Positions 41,443-50,072 of a stretch of 64,000 bases of DNA are shown piece by piece; the stretch's first letter is position 1; the number at the start of each line of letters is the position of its first letter. The stretch covers positions 372,001 through 436,000 of the forward strand of contig NZ_BBXF01000002.1 in assembly GCF_001570585.1 (NCBI RefSeq). Direction: 5' to 3'. The notes below the pieces were generated by a model. The model was not told the DNA's origin. It did no database searches and saw nothing but the letters and a program-made list of their open reading frames with translations. The position numbers were made by a program, and so were the translations under genes. This DNA is from Herbidospora daliensis. Lineage in GTDB: Bacteria > Actinomycetota > Actinomycetes > Streptosporangiales > Streptosporangiaceae.

Positions 41443-42386
41443 CAGGCGGCCTTCCAGCAGGCGACGACGTGGTCCTTCTCGACCTCGACCGGGGGCGGGT
41501 CCTCGGCGCACTTCTCGAACGCCAGCGGGCAGCGGGCCCTGAACCGGCAGCCGGGCTCGGGCTTGAGCAGCGACGGCGGGTTCCCGGGGATGCCGGTGAG
41601 GCGCTTGTCGGCGTACCGCACCCCGACCTCGGGCAACGAGGAGATCAGCAGTTGGGTGTACGGGTGCTTCGGCGCGTTCACCACGGTCGAGGCCGGGGCC
41701 TTCTCGGCCAGCTTCCCGGCGTACATGACCATGATCGTGTCGGCGAGCTGGTTGGTGAGCGAGATGTCGTGCGTGATGAAGATCATCGACTTCACGAAGC
41801 CGCGGTCACGGAAGCCCTTCAGCGTGGTGACGACGGCCTTCTGGGTGGAGACGTCGAGGGCCGAGGTGATCTCGTCGGCGATCAGCAGCGACGGGTTGAG
41901 CAGGGTCGAGATGACCATGACCATGCGCTGCTTCATGCCGCCCGACAACTCGATCGGGTACTTGCCGAGCACGTCCTTCGGCAGCTCCACGAGTTCGAGG
42001 CGTTTGTGCAGCTCGTCGAGGTCGAGCTTCTCGCGGCGCGATTCGAGCAGCTCCCTGACCATGCGGCCGATCTTGCGGGTCGGGTTCATCGCGCTCATCG
42101 AGTACTGCGGGATGAGGGAGACCTGCTTGAACCGGTAGGGGTTCATCTTGGCGTCCTCGCCGATCGGCAGCACCTGCCCGTCGAGGGTCACCGAGCCGCC
42201 GACGTGCTTCATCCGGCCGTCGAGCCGGATCAGCGCCTTGCCGAGGGTGGTCTTGCCGCAGCCCGACTCCCCCGCCAGGCCCAGGATCTCGCCGTCGCGC
42301 AGGCCGAACGAGACCCCGTCGAGGGCTTGGACGTCGCCCTTCAGGGTCCGGTAGTAGACCCTGAGGTCGTCCACTTCCAGGGTCAT
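41442..42386 (-). CDS. oligopeptide/oligosaccharide ABC transporter ATPase (DppD-like)
   Basis: A 314-residue ATPase: Walker A GESGCGKTT (about 38-46), Q-loop IPQYSMSAMNP, signature LSGGMKQR (about 148), Walker B LLIADEITSALD and H-loop THD. The C-terminal Oligo_HPY extension has GCRFRARCPLAFEKC and VACW, the four cysteines that bind an iron-sulfur cluster in DppD-type subunits. It is the heterodimer partner of the next gene. Confidence 0.92.
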   Translation of the reverse strand: MTLEVDDLRVYYRTLKGDVQALDGVSFGLRDGEILGLAGESGCGKTTLGKALIRLDGRMKHVGGSVTLDGQVLPIGEDAKMNPYRFKQVSLIPQYSMSAMNPTRKIGRMVRELLESRREKLDLDELHKRLELVELPKDVLGKYPIELSGGMKQRMVMVISTLLNPSLLIADEITSALDVSTQKAVVTTLKGFRDRGFVKSMIFITHDISLTNQLADTIMVMYAGKLAEKAPASTVVNAPKHPYTQLLISSLPEVGVRYADKRLTGIPGNPPSLLKPEPGCRFRARCPLAFEKCAEDPPPVEVEKDHVVACWKAA

Positions 42387-43229
42387 CTACAGCTCCCTCA
42401 GCTTGGGGTTGAACACCTCGTCGAGGCCGACGTTGGCGACGTACAGGGCGCCGACGATGAGGGTGATGCCGGCCCCGGGTGGGACGAACCACCACCAGAG
42501 GCCCAGATGCATCGCGCTCCACTGGTGGGCCTGTTGCAGCATCAGGCCGAGGGACACGGCGTCGGTCGGGCCGAGGCCGATGAAGTCGAGCGACGAGGCG
42601 ATCAGGATCGAGCCGCCGAACAGCAGGATGAACGTGAGCAGCAGGTAGGAGCTCATGTTCGGGGCGATCTCGCGGGCGATGATGCGGCCCGACCCCACCC
42701 CGCTGAGCCGGGCCAGGTCGACGAAGTCGCGTCCGCGCAGCGAGAAGGTCTGGGCGCGGATCGACCGGGCCGCCCACGGCCACTGCGTCAGCCCGATGAA
42801 CAGGGCCTGCATGCCCGCGCTGCGCACGCCGATGTAGGCGTTCAGGATGAACAGCACGGCCAGCGTCGGCAGCACCAGGACGATGTTGGTGAGCATGTTG
42901 AGGATCTCGTCGATCCAGCCGCCCTTGTAGCCGGCCAGGAACCCGACGACCATGCCGATGACCGCCGCGATGCCGCCGCCGAGCGCGCCGACCAGGAACG
43001 TCGTGCGCAGGCCGTGCACGAACTGGGCCCACAGGTCCTGCCCGAACGTGTTGGTGCCGAGCCAGAACTCCGCGCCGGGCGGCTGCATCTGCATGCCGAC
43101 GTACTCGCTCGGGGGTTTCTCGATGAAGAACGGGCCGATCACGCCGATGCCCAGCAGGACCAGGATGATCCCGGCCCCCACCAGCAGCTTCGTGTTGCGG
43201 ACCGCGAAGTAGAGCGCCTCCCACCTCAT
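42387..43229 (-). CDS. ABC transporter permease (DppC-like)
   Basis: A 280-residue permease with about six transmembrane helices, an N-terminal OppC-type first helix (LLVGAGIILVLLGIGVIGPFF), the conserved GTNTFGQDLWAQFVHGLRTT and the EAA-type coupling loop DFVDLARLSGVGSGRIIAREIAPN (about 172-195). ATGA overlaps with the DppB-like gene. It forms the channel with that protein. Confidence 0.9.
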   Translation of the reverse strand: MRWEALYFAVRNTKLLVGAGIILVLLGIGVIGPFFIEKPPSEYVGMQMQPPGAEFWLGTNTFGQDLWAQFVHGLRTTFLVGALGGGIAAVIGMVVGFLAGYKGGWIDEILNMLTNIVLVLPTLAVLFILNAYIGVRSAGMQALFIGLTQWPWAARSIRAQTFSLRGRDFVDLARLSGVGSGRIIAREIAPNMSSYLLLTFILLFGGSILIASSLDFIGLGPTDAVSLGLMLQQAHQWSAMHLGLWWWFVPPGAGITLIVGALYVANVGLDEVFNPKLREL

Positions 43230-44221
43230 GCCGCGGCACCCGCCATTCCGACTCGCGTCCGGGGATCGACGATCACGTAGACCACGTCGATGATGAAGTT
43301 GGCGATCAGCACGCCCAGCACGATGAACAGGAACGCGCCCTGGAGCAGGAAGAAGTCCTTGTTCTGGATGGCCGCCAGGATCAAAGACCCTAGTCCTGGG
43401 TACGAGAACACGATCTCCGTCACCAGCGCGCCGGCGACCAGCACGCCCAGTTGCAGCGCCAGACCGGTGATCTGCGGCAGCACCGCGTTGCGGAAGGCGT
43501 ACCGGCGGATGAGCTTCTGCGGGGCGCCGAGCGCCGACATGTAGTTGGCATAGTCGGATTCGAGCTCGTAGATGATCACGTTGCGCATGCCGATCGCCCA
43601 GCCGCCCAGCGCGACCAGGAACAACGACGAGAACGGCAACAACCAGTGCCAGAGCAGGTCGGCGAAGAAGTCCCACGTGAACGAGGGCGTCATCGAGAAG
43701 CTGTAGCCGCCGGCCACCGGGAAGATCCCCCACACGACGCCGAAGCCCCAGGCCATCAGAGCGGCCAGCCAGAGGTAGGGGGTGGCGGTGAGCACGTACG
43801 AGACCGGCAGGACGGTGTTGTCCAGCACCTTGCGGCGGGCGGCGAGCGCGCCGAGGCGGTTCCCGACCACCCAGCTGAGCAGGATCGACGGGACGAGCAG
43901 CGCCAGCGAGTAGGGCACCGCCCGGGTGAGCAGGTCGGCGACCGGCGTCGGGAACGCCCACAGGCTGATGCCGAAGTCGCCGCGGAACAGGGATCCCCAG
44001 GAGTTCAGGTACTGCTGCCACCAGGGGAGGTCGAAGCCGAACAGGTTGTTGTAGTAGACGCGCAGGGCTTCCTGGGCTTCGGGCTGCGCGACCCTGGCCC
44101 GGGCCAGCATGCTCGCGACGGGGTCACCCGGCATGAGGCGCGGCACCAGCCAGTTGACGGTCACGGCCATGAAGAAGGTCAGCCCGTAGATGAGCAGTTT
44201 CCTGCCGAAATAGCGACGCAA
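43226..44221 (-). CDS. ABC transporter permease (DppB-like)
   Basis: A 331-residue permease with six helices. The first (LLIYGLTFFMAVTVNWLVPRLMPGDP) and the long periplasmic loop before helix 2 are typical of OppB/DppB. The EAA loop is at ESDYANYMSALGAPQKLIRRYAFRNAVLPQ (about 220-250). It follows the binding-protein gene after 65 bp containing a stable hairpin. Confidence 0.9.
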   Translation of the reverse strand: MRRYFGRKLLIYGLTFFMAVTVNWLVPRLMPGDPVASMLARARVAQPEAQEALRVYYNNLFGFDLPWWQQYLNSWGSLFRGDFGISLWAFPTPVADLLTRAVPYSLALLVPSILLSWVVGNRLGALAARRKVLDNTVLPVSYVLTATPYLWLAALMAWGFGVVWGIFPVAGGYSFSMTPSFTWDFFADLLWHWLLPFSSLFLVALGGWAIGMRNVIIYELESDYANYMSALGAPQKLIRRYAFRNAVLPQITGLALQLGVLVAGALVTEIVFSYPGLGSLILAAIQNKDFFLLQGAFLFIVLGVLIANFIIDVVYVIVDPRTRVGMAGAAA

Positions 44222-44240
44222 GAGGGGTTCTCCCTAGGGT

Positions 44241-44274
44241 GGCCCTCCCCGGCTTCGCAGTGCCGGGGAGGGCC
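44241..44274. terminator. strong intercistronic hairpin between binding protein and permease genes
   Basis: GGCCCTCCCCGGC (44241-44253) pairs perfectly over 13 bp with 44262-44274 around an 8-base loop. It lies 12 bp after the binding-protein stop and 19 bp before the permease start. Without a T-run it may act as a partial terminator or a 3' stabiliser that keeps the binding protein more abundant than the membrane parts. Confidence 0.65.
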
Positions 44275-44286
44275 GAGACGGGTTGG

Positions 44287-46044
44287 CTAGGGAGCGACCG
44301 GCTGCAGCGACGCGAGCGACTCGAAGCCGCCGAGTTCGAGCCAGTTACGCCACATCGTGGGCGCCGACTTGGGCGCGCTGCCCTCGCTGGAGGGCCAGTT
44401 CTTCCAGACGCTGCTGCTGACCTGCGACCAGAGGCCGTTGTACCAGAGCGGGATCACCGGCATCTCGTCGAGCATGATGCCCTCGATCTGCGAGGCGACC
44501 TTCTTCATGCCCTCGACGTCGTCGGTCTTGACGCCGTCGAGCTGCTGCACCAGCTTCCAGGCTTCCTCGTTCTCGTACCGGCCGAAGTTCACGGTGTTCT
44601 GCTGGGCCTGGACGGGGAGCTGGAAGACGTACTCGAAGTAGGTGTACGGCGAGTTCGAGAGCTGCCGCTCGTTGTTGATGACCAGGTCGAACTTGCCGGA
44701 GTTGCGGGCCTCGACGAGGGCGTTGTAGTCGGGGAACTCGGCCTCGACGTTGATGCCCGCGGCCTTGGCGCCGGTGGCGATGACCCGGATGGCCTCCATC
44801 CAGTCGGTCCAGCCGGCCGGCACGATCAGCTTGAGCGAGATCGGCGAGCCGTCCTTGTTCTCGACCATGCCGTCGCCGTTGCCGTCCTTGTAACCGGCGG
44901 CGGCGAGCATCTGCTTGGCCTTGTCGGTGTCGAAGGCGAAGCCCTTCTGACCGACGACCGCCTGGTCGACGAACTGGTCCCACTGCGGCAGCAGGCCGGT
45001 CGGGCTGGCGGGCTTGACGAGGTTGCCGTACACACCCTCGACGATCTTCTTCACGTCGACCGAGGTCGCCAGCGCCTTGCGGAACGCCGCGTCGTTCAGC
45101 GGCTTCTTGGTGGTGTTGGGCACCAGCCAGGCGGTGTTGGCCGAGAGCATGTAGGGCGGCTCGGGGTAGAACGTGCTGATGCCGAAGGTGCCGGTGACCA
45201 GGTTGGCCGCGCCCGGCAGGAAGTTGTTGGAGAGGTCGAGGCCCTTCTGCAGCAGCAGGCCCATCGCCACCTCGTTGGAGGAGTTGACGATGTCGACGAT
45301 GTACTTCGGCTTCGGGTCGAGGTTCAGCTGGGCCTTGCCCCACCAGGCGTCGTTCTTCACCCACGCGACGCGGTCCTGGTCGTGGCTGTGGTACTTGTAC
45401 GCGCCGGTCCCGACGGGGTTCTCGTTGATCCCGTCGAGGACGTCCTTCTCGGCCCGGCCCTCCCAGATGTGCTTGGGCACGATCGACCGGCTGTAGATGT
45501 TGAAGTCCCACTGCTGGTAGTTGGCCTTGGAGAAGCTGAAGCGCACGGTCGACGCGTCGGGCGCCTCGACGCCCGAGAGCCAGTTCCACAGGTTGTGGTA
45601 GGGGACCGTCTCCATCTTGCCGAGCTCGAAGGTGAACTTCACGTCGTCGGCGGTGAACGGCTTGCCGTCCGACCAGGTGATGCCCTGCCGCAGTTTGACC
45701 TCGTACGTCGTGTCGTCGACCCACGAGCCGCTCTGGGCCAGCCACGGGGTGAGCTTCCCGGCGACCGGGTCGAAGTGGAACAGCGTCTCGTAGACCAGGC
45801 CCTTGGTGCCGGTCGCGGAGTCCCACTCACGAATGGGGTTGAAGTTCGCGGGCGGCCCCCACTGGGTGCCGCTGGTGTAAAGCGTCTCGTTCCGCGGGAA
45901 GGCGCCACCCTCGGCGGCCGGAGCCGGTGCGGCCGGCGCCGTCGCTTGCGGAGCCGGGGTGGGGGTGCCGCCACTCGTACACGCGGACGCGAGTAAGCCC
46001 GCGGCCACGATAGGGATCAGAAACCGGGTAGCGCGGTTCCGCAT
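44287..46044 (-). CDS. ABC transporter solute-binding lipoprotein, family 5
   Basis: A 585-residue extracytoplasmic lipoprotein. The lipobox LLASAC (about 16-21) follows a short signal sequence (RATRFLIPIVAAG), then a Pro/Ala/Thr-rich linker. The SBP_bac_5 domain shows the family signature KLRQGITWSDGKPFTADDVKFTFE (about 125-148). Family 5 proteins carry peptides, nickel or, in several thermophiles and actinomycetes, cello- and manno-oligosaccharides. The downstream beta-mannosidase suggests manno-oligosaccharides. GGAG lies 8 bases before the ATG. Confidence 0.92.
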   Translation of the reverse strand: MRNRATRFLIPIVAAGLLASACTSGGTPTPAPQATAPAAPAPAAEGGAFPRNETLYTSGTQWGPPANFNPIREWDSATGTKGLVYETLFHFDPVAGKLTPWLAQSGSWVDDTTYEVKLRQGITWSDGKPFTADDVKFTFELGKMETVPYHNLWNWLSGVEAPDASTVRFSFSKANYQQWDFNIYSRSIVPKHIWEGRAEKDVLDGINENPVGTGAYKYHSHDQDRVAWVKNDAWWGKAQLNLDPKPKYIVDIVNSSNEVAMGLLLQKGLDLSNNFLPGAANLVTGTFGISTFYPEPPYMLSANTAWLVPNTTKKPLNDAAFRKALATSVDVKKIVEGVYGNLVKPASPTGLLPQWDQFVDQAVVGQKGFAFDTDKAKQMLAAAGYKDGNGDGMVENKDGSPISLKLIVPAGWTDWMEAIRVIATGAKAAGINVEAEFPDYNALVEARNSGKFDLVINNERQLSNSPYTYFEYVFQLPVQAQQNTVNFGRYENEEAWKLVQQLDGVKTDDVEGMKKVASQIEGIMLDEMPVIPLWYNGLWSQVSSSVWKNWPSSEGSAPKSAPTMWRNWLELGGFESLASLQPVAP

Positions 46045-46120
46045 CGTCTCTTCTCCTTGCATCCACACACATACTGGCCAACCCCGATGGGTCGGCCGGT
46101 GGGAGCCCCCGGCCGACGTG

Positions 46121-46136
46121 TTGGGAGCGCTCCCAA
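46121..46136. promoter_or_regulatory. perfect LacI-type operator (CebR-like box)
   Basis: TTGGGAGCGCTCCCAA is a perfect 16-bp palindrome in the leader of the binding-protein gene, 77 bp before its ATG. Its core TGGGAGCGCTCCCA is the same as the box recognised by the cellobiose regulator CebR of Streptomyces (established for that family). The divergent LacI protein at 46262 is the likely ligand-responsive repressor. Confidence 0.8.
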
Positions 46137-46161
46137 GGGAGATCCCAATGCGTGATTCATG

Positions 46162-46242
46162 GCTGAACCGGATAAGTACCGAGACCGTAAATTCCGCATG
46201 ACGGGGGTGTCAATAGCCTGATATAAGCTGAACCAGTTAAGT
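46162..46242. repeat. 16-bp direct repeat flanking the operon promoter
   Basis: GCTGAACCGGATAAGT (46162-46177) and GCTGAACCAGTTAAGT (46227-46242) match at 14 of 16 positions. They lie 65 bp apart, one on each side of the TTGACA-bearing promoter region, and could bind a second regulator besides the LacI protein. Confidence 0.5.
46184..46213 (-). promoter_or_regulatory. candidate promoter of the manno-oligosaccharide operon
   Basis: On the minus strand TTGACA (46213-46208) and TACGGT (46189-46184) are separated by 18 bp. The transcript would begin near 46177 and run through the palindrome at 46121-46136, so a bound repressor could block elongation. Confidence 0.5.
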
Positions 46243-46261
46243 CGCACGGCGGGGTGGGTTC

Positions 46262-47281
46262 GTGAAAAGACCGACGATCTCTGATATCGCACGTCAGGCG
46301 GGGGTTTCGAAGGGTGCGGTGTCCTACGCGCTCAACGGGCAGCCCGGTGTATCGGAGTCCACCCGGCAGCGCATTCTTGCGATAGCCGATGAAATCGGCT
46401 GGCGGCCGAACAGCGCCGCCCGCGCCCTCAACGGCGCCCGCGCCAACGCGATCGGCCTCACGCTGTGCCGTCCGGCCCGCATCCTCGGCATGGAACCGTT
46501 CTTCATGGAGCTCATCAGCGGCCTGGAGGCCGAGTTGTCGGCGCGCGACTTCGCGCTCATGCTCCAGGTCGTCGGCGACCACGACGCCGAGATCGCCGTC
46601 CACCAGCGCTGGTGGGGCGAGGGCCGCATCGACGGCGCGTTCCTGGTCGACCTGCACGTCGACGACCCGCGCGTGCCGGTCATGGAGGAGCTCGGCATGC
46701 CGGTCGTCGTCATCGGCGACCCGTCGGGGGCCGGCACGCTCATGCCGGTCTGGTCCGACGAGGGCGCTCCCGTACGCGAGACCGTCGACTACCTCACCGC
46801 CCTCGGCCACCGGCGGATCGCCCGGATTGCGGGCCTGCCGAAACTCGTGCACACCACGCTGCGCGACCGCGAGTTCGCCCGCGCGTGCGCCGGGCTCGAC
46901 GACTGCCCGGTCGTGCACACCGACTACACCGGCGAGGAGGGCGCACGGGCCACCCGGCGGCTGCTGTCGTCGCGGGTCAGGCCCACCGCGATCGTCTACG
47001 ACAACGACATCATGGCCGTCGCCGGACTTTCGGTCGCCCAGGAGATGGGCCTGGCCGTGCCCGCCGACCTGTCGATCGTCGCCTGGGACGACTCGCCCCT
47101 CTCTCAGGTCGTACGCCCCCCGCTGACCGCCCTGACCAGGGATATCCCGGCCTATGGGGCACACGCCGCACGTATGCTGCTCGACCTGATCGACGGCTCC
47201 GAGACCGGTTCGTTCGAAGACCGGGCGGCCAGTCTGAATCCTCGCGGAAGCACCGGACCGCCGGTTTCGGCCGGGCATTAG
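46262..47281 (+). CDS. LacI-family transcriptional repressor
   Basis: A 339-residue regulator. The N-terminal HTH (TISDIARQAGVSKGAVSYALNG, 5-26) and hinge helix (SAARALNGARANAIGL) are standard, followed by a two-lobed periplasmic-binding-like sensor (about 62-330). The key SY-AL recognition residues agree with binding a GGAGCGCTCC-type palindrome. It is divergent from the sugar operon with the operator in between. The inducer is probably a manno-oligosaccharide or mannobiose. Confidence 0.92.
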   Translation: MKRPTISDIARQAGVSKGAVSYALNGQPGVSESTRQRILAIADEIGWRPNSAARALNGARANAIGLTLCRPARILGMEPFFMELISGLEAELSARDFALMLQVVGDHDAEIAVHQRWWGEGRIDGAFLVDLHVDDPRVPVMEELGMPVVVIGDPSGAGTLMPVWSDEGAPVRETVDYLTALGHRRIARIAGLPKLVHTTLRDREFARACAGLDDCPVVHTDYTGEEGARATRRLLSSRVRPTAIVYDNDIMAVAGLSVAQEMGLAVPADLSIVAWDDSPLSQVVRPPLTALTRDIPAYGAHAARMLLDLIDGSETGSFEDRAASLNPRGSTGPPVSAGH

Positions 47282-47350
47282 GGGATTCGTCGTTACACTT
47301 TGCAGCGGTGACCGGGGGGTGGCCCCGGGCGTTTCCCCGGGGGTAGGGCG

Positions 47351-48757
47351 TTGAGTCAGGTCGACGTGCGTCCAAAGCTGGTTCCGCCGCCACTGCCAGA
47401 ACGGCCCCGCCGCCTGTGGGTGGCGTGGGTGCAGGTGCTGATCGCGGCCGTGATGGGCGTCGTGGTCGGGGCGGTGAGCTTCGTGGTCACCGGTTATGTG
47501 AAGGTCACCACGAACGTCAAGCACGAGTCGATCCCCACAGCCGACCTCGGCCCTCGGCCCGACAAGATCAACCCGGCGCTGAACGTGCTCATCGTGGGCT
47601 CCGACCAGCGCAACGGCGCGAACGCCCGCTATGGCTCCTTCGCCGGAGAGCGCACCGACACGATCATCCTGGCCCACATCTCCCCCAAGCGCGACGGGGC
47701 CACGTTGATCAGCTTCCCGCGCGACTCCCTCGTCCAGTTGCCGGCCTGCCCGGCCAGGAAGGGCTTCCCTGGCCAGAACGCCCACGTCGGCATGATCAAC
47801 GAGTCGTTCAACTCGGGCGGCATCGGCTGCACGTGGAAGACGATCGAGACGCTCACCAAGATCCACATCGACCACTACGTGAAGGTCGACTTCACCGGCT
47901 TCAAGGCCATGGTCGACGCGCTGGGGGGCGTGCCGGTCTGCGTACCGGAACCCGGGATCAACGACAAGAAGGCCCTGCTCACGCTCGCGCCCGGCAAGCA
48001 GACCCTCAACGGGGAACAGAGCCTCGGTTACGTCCGCGCCCGCTACAGCCTCGGCGACGGCTCCGACATCGGCCGCATCCAGCGCCAGCAGATGTTCCTC
48101 GCGTCGATGGCGAAGAAGGCGATGAGCGGCGAGACCCTCACCAACCCCGGCGCGCTGCTCGCCCTGCTCGACGCGGTGACCAAGTCGATCACCACCGACC
48201 CCGAGCTGACCCCGTCGGTGCTCAAAGACCTGGCGCTGAGCGCCGAGGGCCTCAAGGCCGGCTCGATCAGGTTCATCACCACGCCGTGGCACTACTCGCT
48301 GACCAGCCCCGGCCGGGTCGAGTGGACGCAGCCCCAGGCCAAGGGCCTGTTCACGATGGTCGCCAAAGACCAGCTCACCTCGAAGCTCGAATCGGGCGAG
48401 CAGAAGATCCCCAAGAGCCAGATCCACGTTTTGGTCCAGAACGGCTCGGGCCGCTCGGGCCTGGCCACCAACGTGGCGGCGATCCTGGAACAGCGCGGCT
48501 ACCACATCCTCGGCGTCGAGGACGCGCCCAAGCCCTACGCGAAGACGTTCGTGAAGTACACCCCGAACGGCCAGACGCGCGCGGCGCGGGTGTTCCGCGA
48601 ACTGGAGAAGTCGACCACGTTCAACGTGAAGAACGGCACGACGCAGCAGGTCGTCCTGGTGCTCGGCGCCGACTACCAGGGCCTCAAGGAACCGAAGACC
48701 AGCATCGAGGACGTCGAGGGCTTCGACGCGACGCACGACACCTGCACGACACGTTAA
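47351..48757 (+). CDS. LytR-CpsA-Psr (LCP) family protein with LytR_C domain
   Basis: A 468-residue membrane-anchored enzyme. One N-terminal helix (VLIAAVMGVVVGAVSFVVTGYV, about 33-54) is followed by the LCP domain: NVLIVGSDQR, GERTDTIILAHISP, LISFPRDS (about 115-122), INESFNSGG and LTLAPGKQTLNGEQSLGYVRARYSLGDGSDIGRIQRQQ (about 215-255). The conserved Asp and Arg residues of phosphotransferases are intact. A LytR_C domain follows (about 355-455). LCP enzymes attach teichoic acids or arabinogalactan-like polymers to peptidoglycan. TTG start with GGGGGTAGGG upstream. Confidence 0.9.
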   Translation: MSQVDVRPKLVPPPLPERPRRLWVAWVQVLIAAVMGVVVGAVSFVVTGYVKVTTNVKHESIPTADLGPRPDKINPALNVLIVGSDQRNGANARYGSFAGERTDTIILAHISPKRDGATLISFPRDSLVQLPACPARKGFPGQNAHVGMINESFNSGGIGCTWKTIETLTKIHIDHYVKVDFTGFKAMVDALGGVPVCVPEPGINDKKALLTLAPGKQTLNGEQSLGYVRARYSLGDGSDIGRIQRQQMFLASMAKKAMSGETLTNPGALLALLDAVTKSITTDPELTPSVLKDLALSAEGLKAGSIRFITTPWHYSLTSPGRVEWTQPQAKGLFTMVAKDQLTSKLESGEQKIPKSQIHVLVQNGSGRSGLATNVAAILEQRGYHILGVEDAPKPYAKTFVKYTPNGQTRAARVFRELEKSTTFNVKNGTTQQVVLVLGADYQGLKEPKTSIEDVEGFDATHDTCTTR

Positions 48758-48787
48758 ACCTGTATCGAACAGGGCATACGGGACGTC

Positions 48788-50053
48788 ATGCGCGAAAACC
48801 GGAGCCTGCGCAGGGCCCTGACCCTGACGCTCGCTTCGGCGCTCATGTGGGGCGTCGCGCACATCTGGACCGGCCGGGTGCGCACGGGCCTGACCCTCGC
48901 CGCCGTGTGGCTGGCGCTGCTGTCGGCCGCGGCGACCGTCCTCGGCAACGCGCCGACCCTGCTGGTGCGGCGGCTCGACGTCGTCGTCGCCGCCGGGGCG
49001 GCACTGGCGATCGCGTGGGTGGCGGTCATCGTCTGGTCGTGGCTGGTCATCCGCCCCCGGCGGGTGCGCTTCGGCCTTCCCCTGCTCGCCGTCGCCGGGC
49101 TCTGCGTCATGGTGGCCGCGCCGCTGGGCTACGCGTCGCGGCTGGCGTACGTGTCGAACGAGGTCGTCAGCACGGTCTTCCTCGCCGACGACCCCGCGCC
49201 CCGCGTCGTGACCCCCGTGGTCGACCCGTGGGCGGGCCGCGAACGCCTGAACATCCTGCTCATAGGCGCCGACTCGGCCGCGAACCGCCCCGGCGCCCGC
49301 ACCGACAGCATGACCGTGGCCTCGGTCGACACCCGCACGGGCGAGTCGGTGCTGTTCTCCCTGCCGCGCAACCTGCAGAACGTGCCCGTCGACGACTATC
49401 CGCCGGCCGCGCTGCTGAACGAGGTCTTCCAGTGGGGCGAAGACCACGGGAAATCCGGGGCCGACCTGCTGAAGTCGACGGTCGGCGACATCCTCGGCCT
49501 CGACGTCGACTACTACGCGATGGTCGACATGCGAGGCTTCGCCCAGGTCATCAACGCGATGGGCGGCGTGACGGTGAAGGTGCCGCACGACATCGTGTTC
49601 GGCGCCTACCGCGAGGGCCTCATCAAGGCCGGCACCCACCACCTGAACGGCACCCAGGCCCTGTGGTTCGGCCGCTCCCGCACCGACAGCGACGACTACC
49701 AGCGCATGGGCCGGCAGAAGTGCCTGCTGAACGCGGTGGCCGAACAGGCCGACCCGCTGAAGGTGCTACGCGGCTTCGAACGCATCGCGGACGTGACCAA
49801 GCGCTACGTGTCGACGGACATCCCCCGCAGCCTGGTGCCCGACCTGATCGACCTGGCCCCGAAGGTCAAGGACGCCGACATCACCAGCCTCCAGTTCGTG
49901 CCGCCGCTGATCCGCACCGGCAACCCCGACTGGGACCTGATCAGAGACAAGGTCGGCGAGGCCCTGGGCTCACACACCCGCCCGGTGGCGGCCACCCCGG
50001 CCGCCAAACCAAAGGCCGACAAGCCGGTCAATCTGGACGAGTCCTGCGCCTGA
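48788..50053 (+). CDS. LCP family protein with several N-terminal helices
   Basis: 421 residues. Unlike its upstream neighbour it has about four N-terminal helices (ALTLTLASALMWGVAHIW, LTLAAVWLALLSAAATVL, VVVAAGAALAIAWVAVIVWSW, LPLLAVAGLCVMVAAPLGY). The LCP domain follows (about 150-385): NILLIGADSA, ARTDSMTVASVDT, LFSLPRNLQNVP, INAMGGVTVKVP and GTHHLNGTQALWFGRSRTDSDDYQRMGRQ. There is no LytR_C domain. It is 30 bp downstream of the other LCP gene, so the two probably act on the same or related wall polymers. Confidence 0.9.
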   Translation: MRENRSLRRALTLTLASALMWGVAHIWTGRVRTGLTLAAVWLALLSAAATVLGNAPTLLVRRLDVVVAAGAALAIAWVAVIVWSWLVIRPRRVRFGLPLLAVAGLCVMVAAPLGYASRLAYVSNEVVSTVFLADDPAPRVVTPVVDPWAGRERLNILLIGADSAANRPGARTDSMTVASVDTRTGESVLFSLPRNLQNVPVDDYPPAALLNEVFQWGEDHGKSGADLLKSTVGDILGLDVDYYAMVDMRGFAQVINAMGGVTVKVPHDIVFGAYREGLIKAGTHHLNGTQALWFGRSRTDSDDYQRMGRQKCLLNAVAEQADPLKVLRGFERIADVTKRYVSTDIPRSLVPDLIDLAPKVKDADITSLQFVPPLIRTGNPDWDLIRDKVGEALGSHTRPVAATPAAKPKADKPVNLDESCA

Positions 50054-50072
50054 ATCCGGGCGGCCGTTTGGC

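Noticed and set aside
46157-49642. 1161-codon minus-strand open frame
   Set aside because: It is the antisense shadow of the LacI and two LCP genes, with His/Arg/Gly-rich composition caused by high GC.
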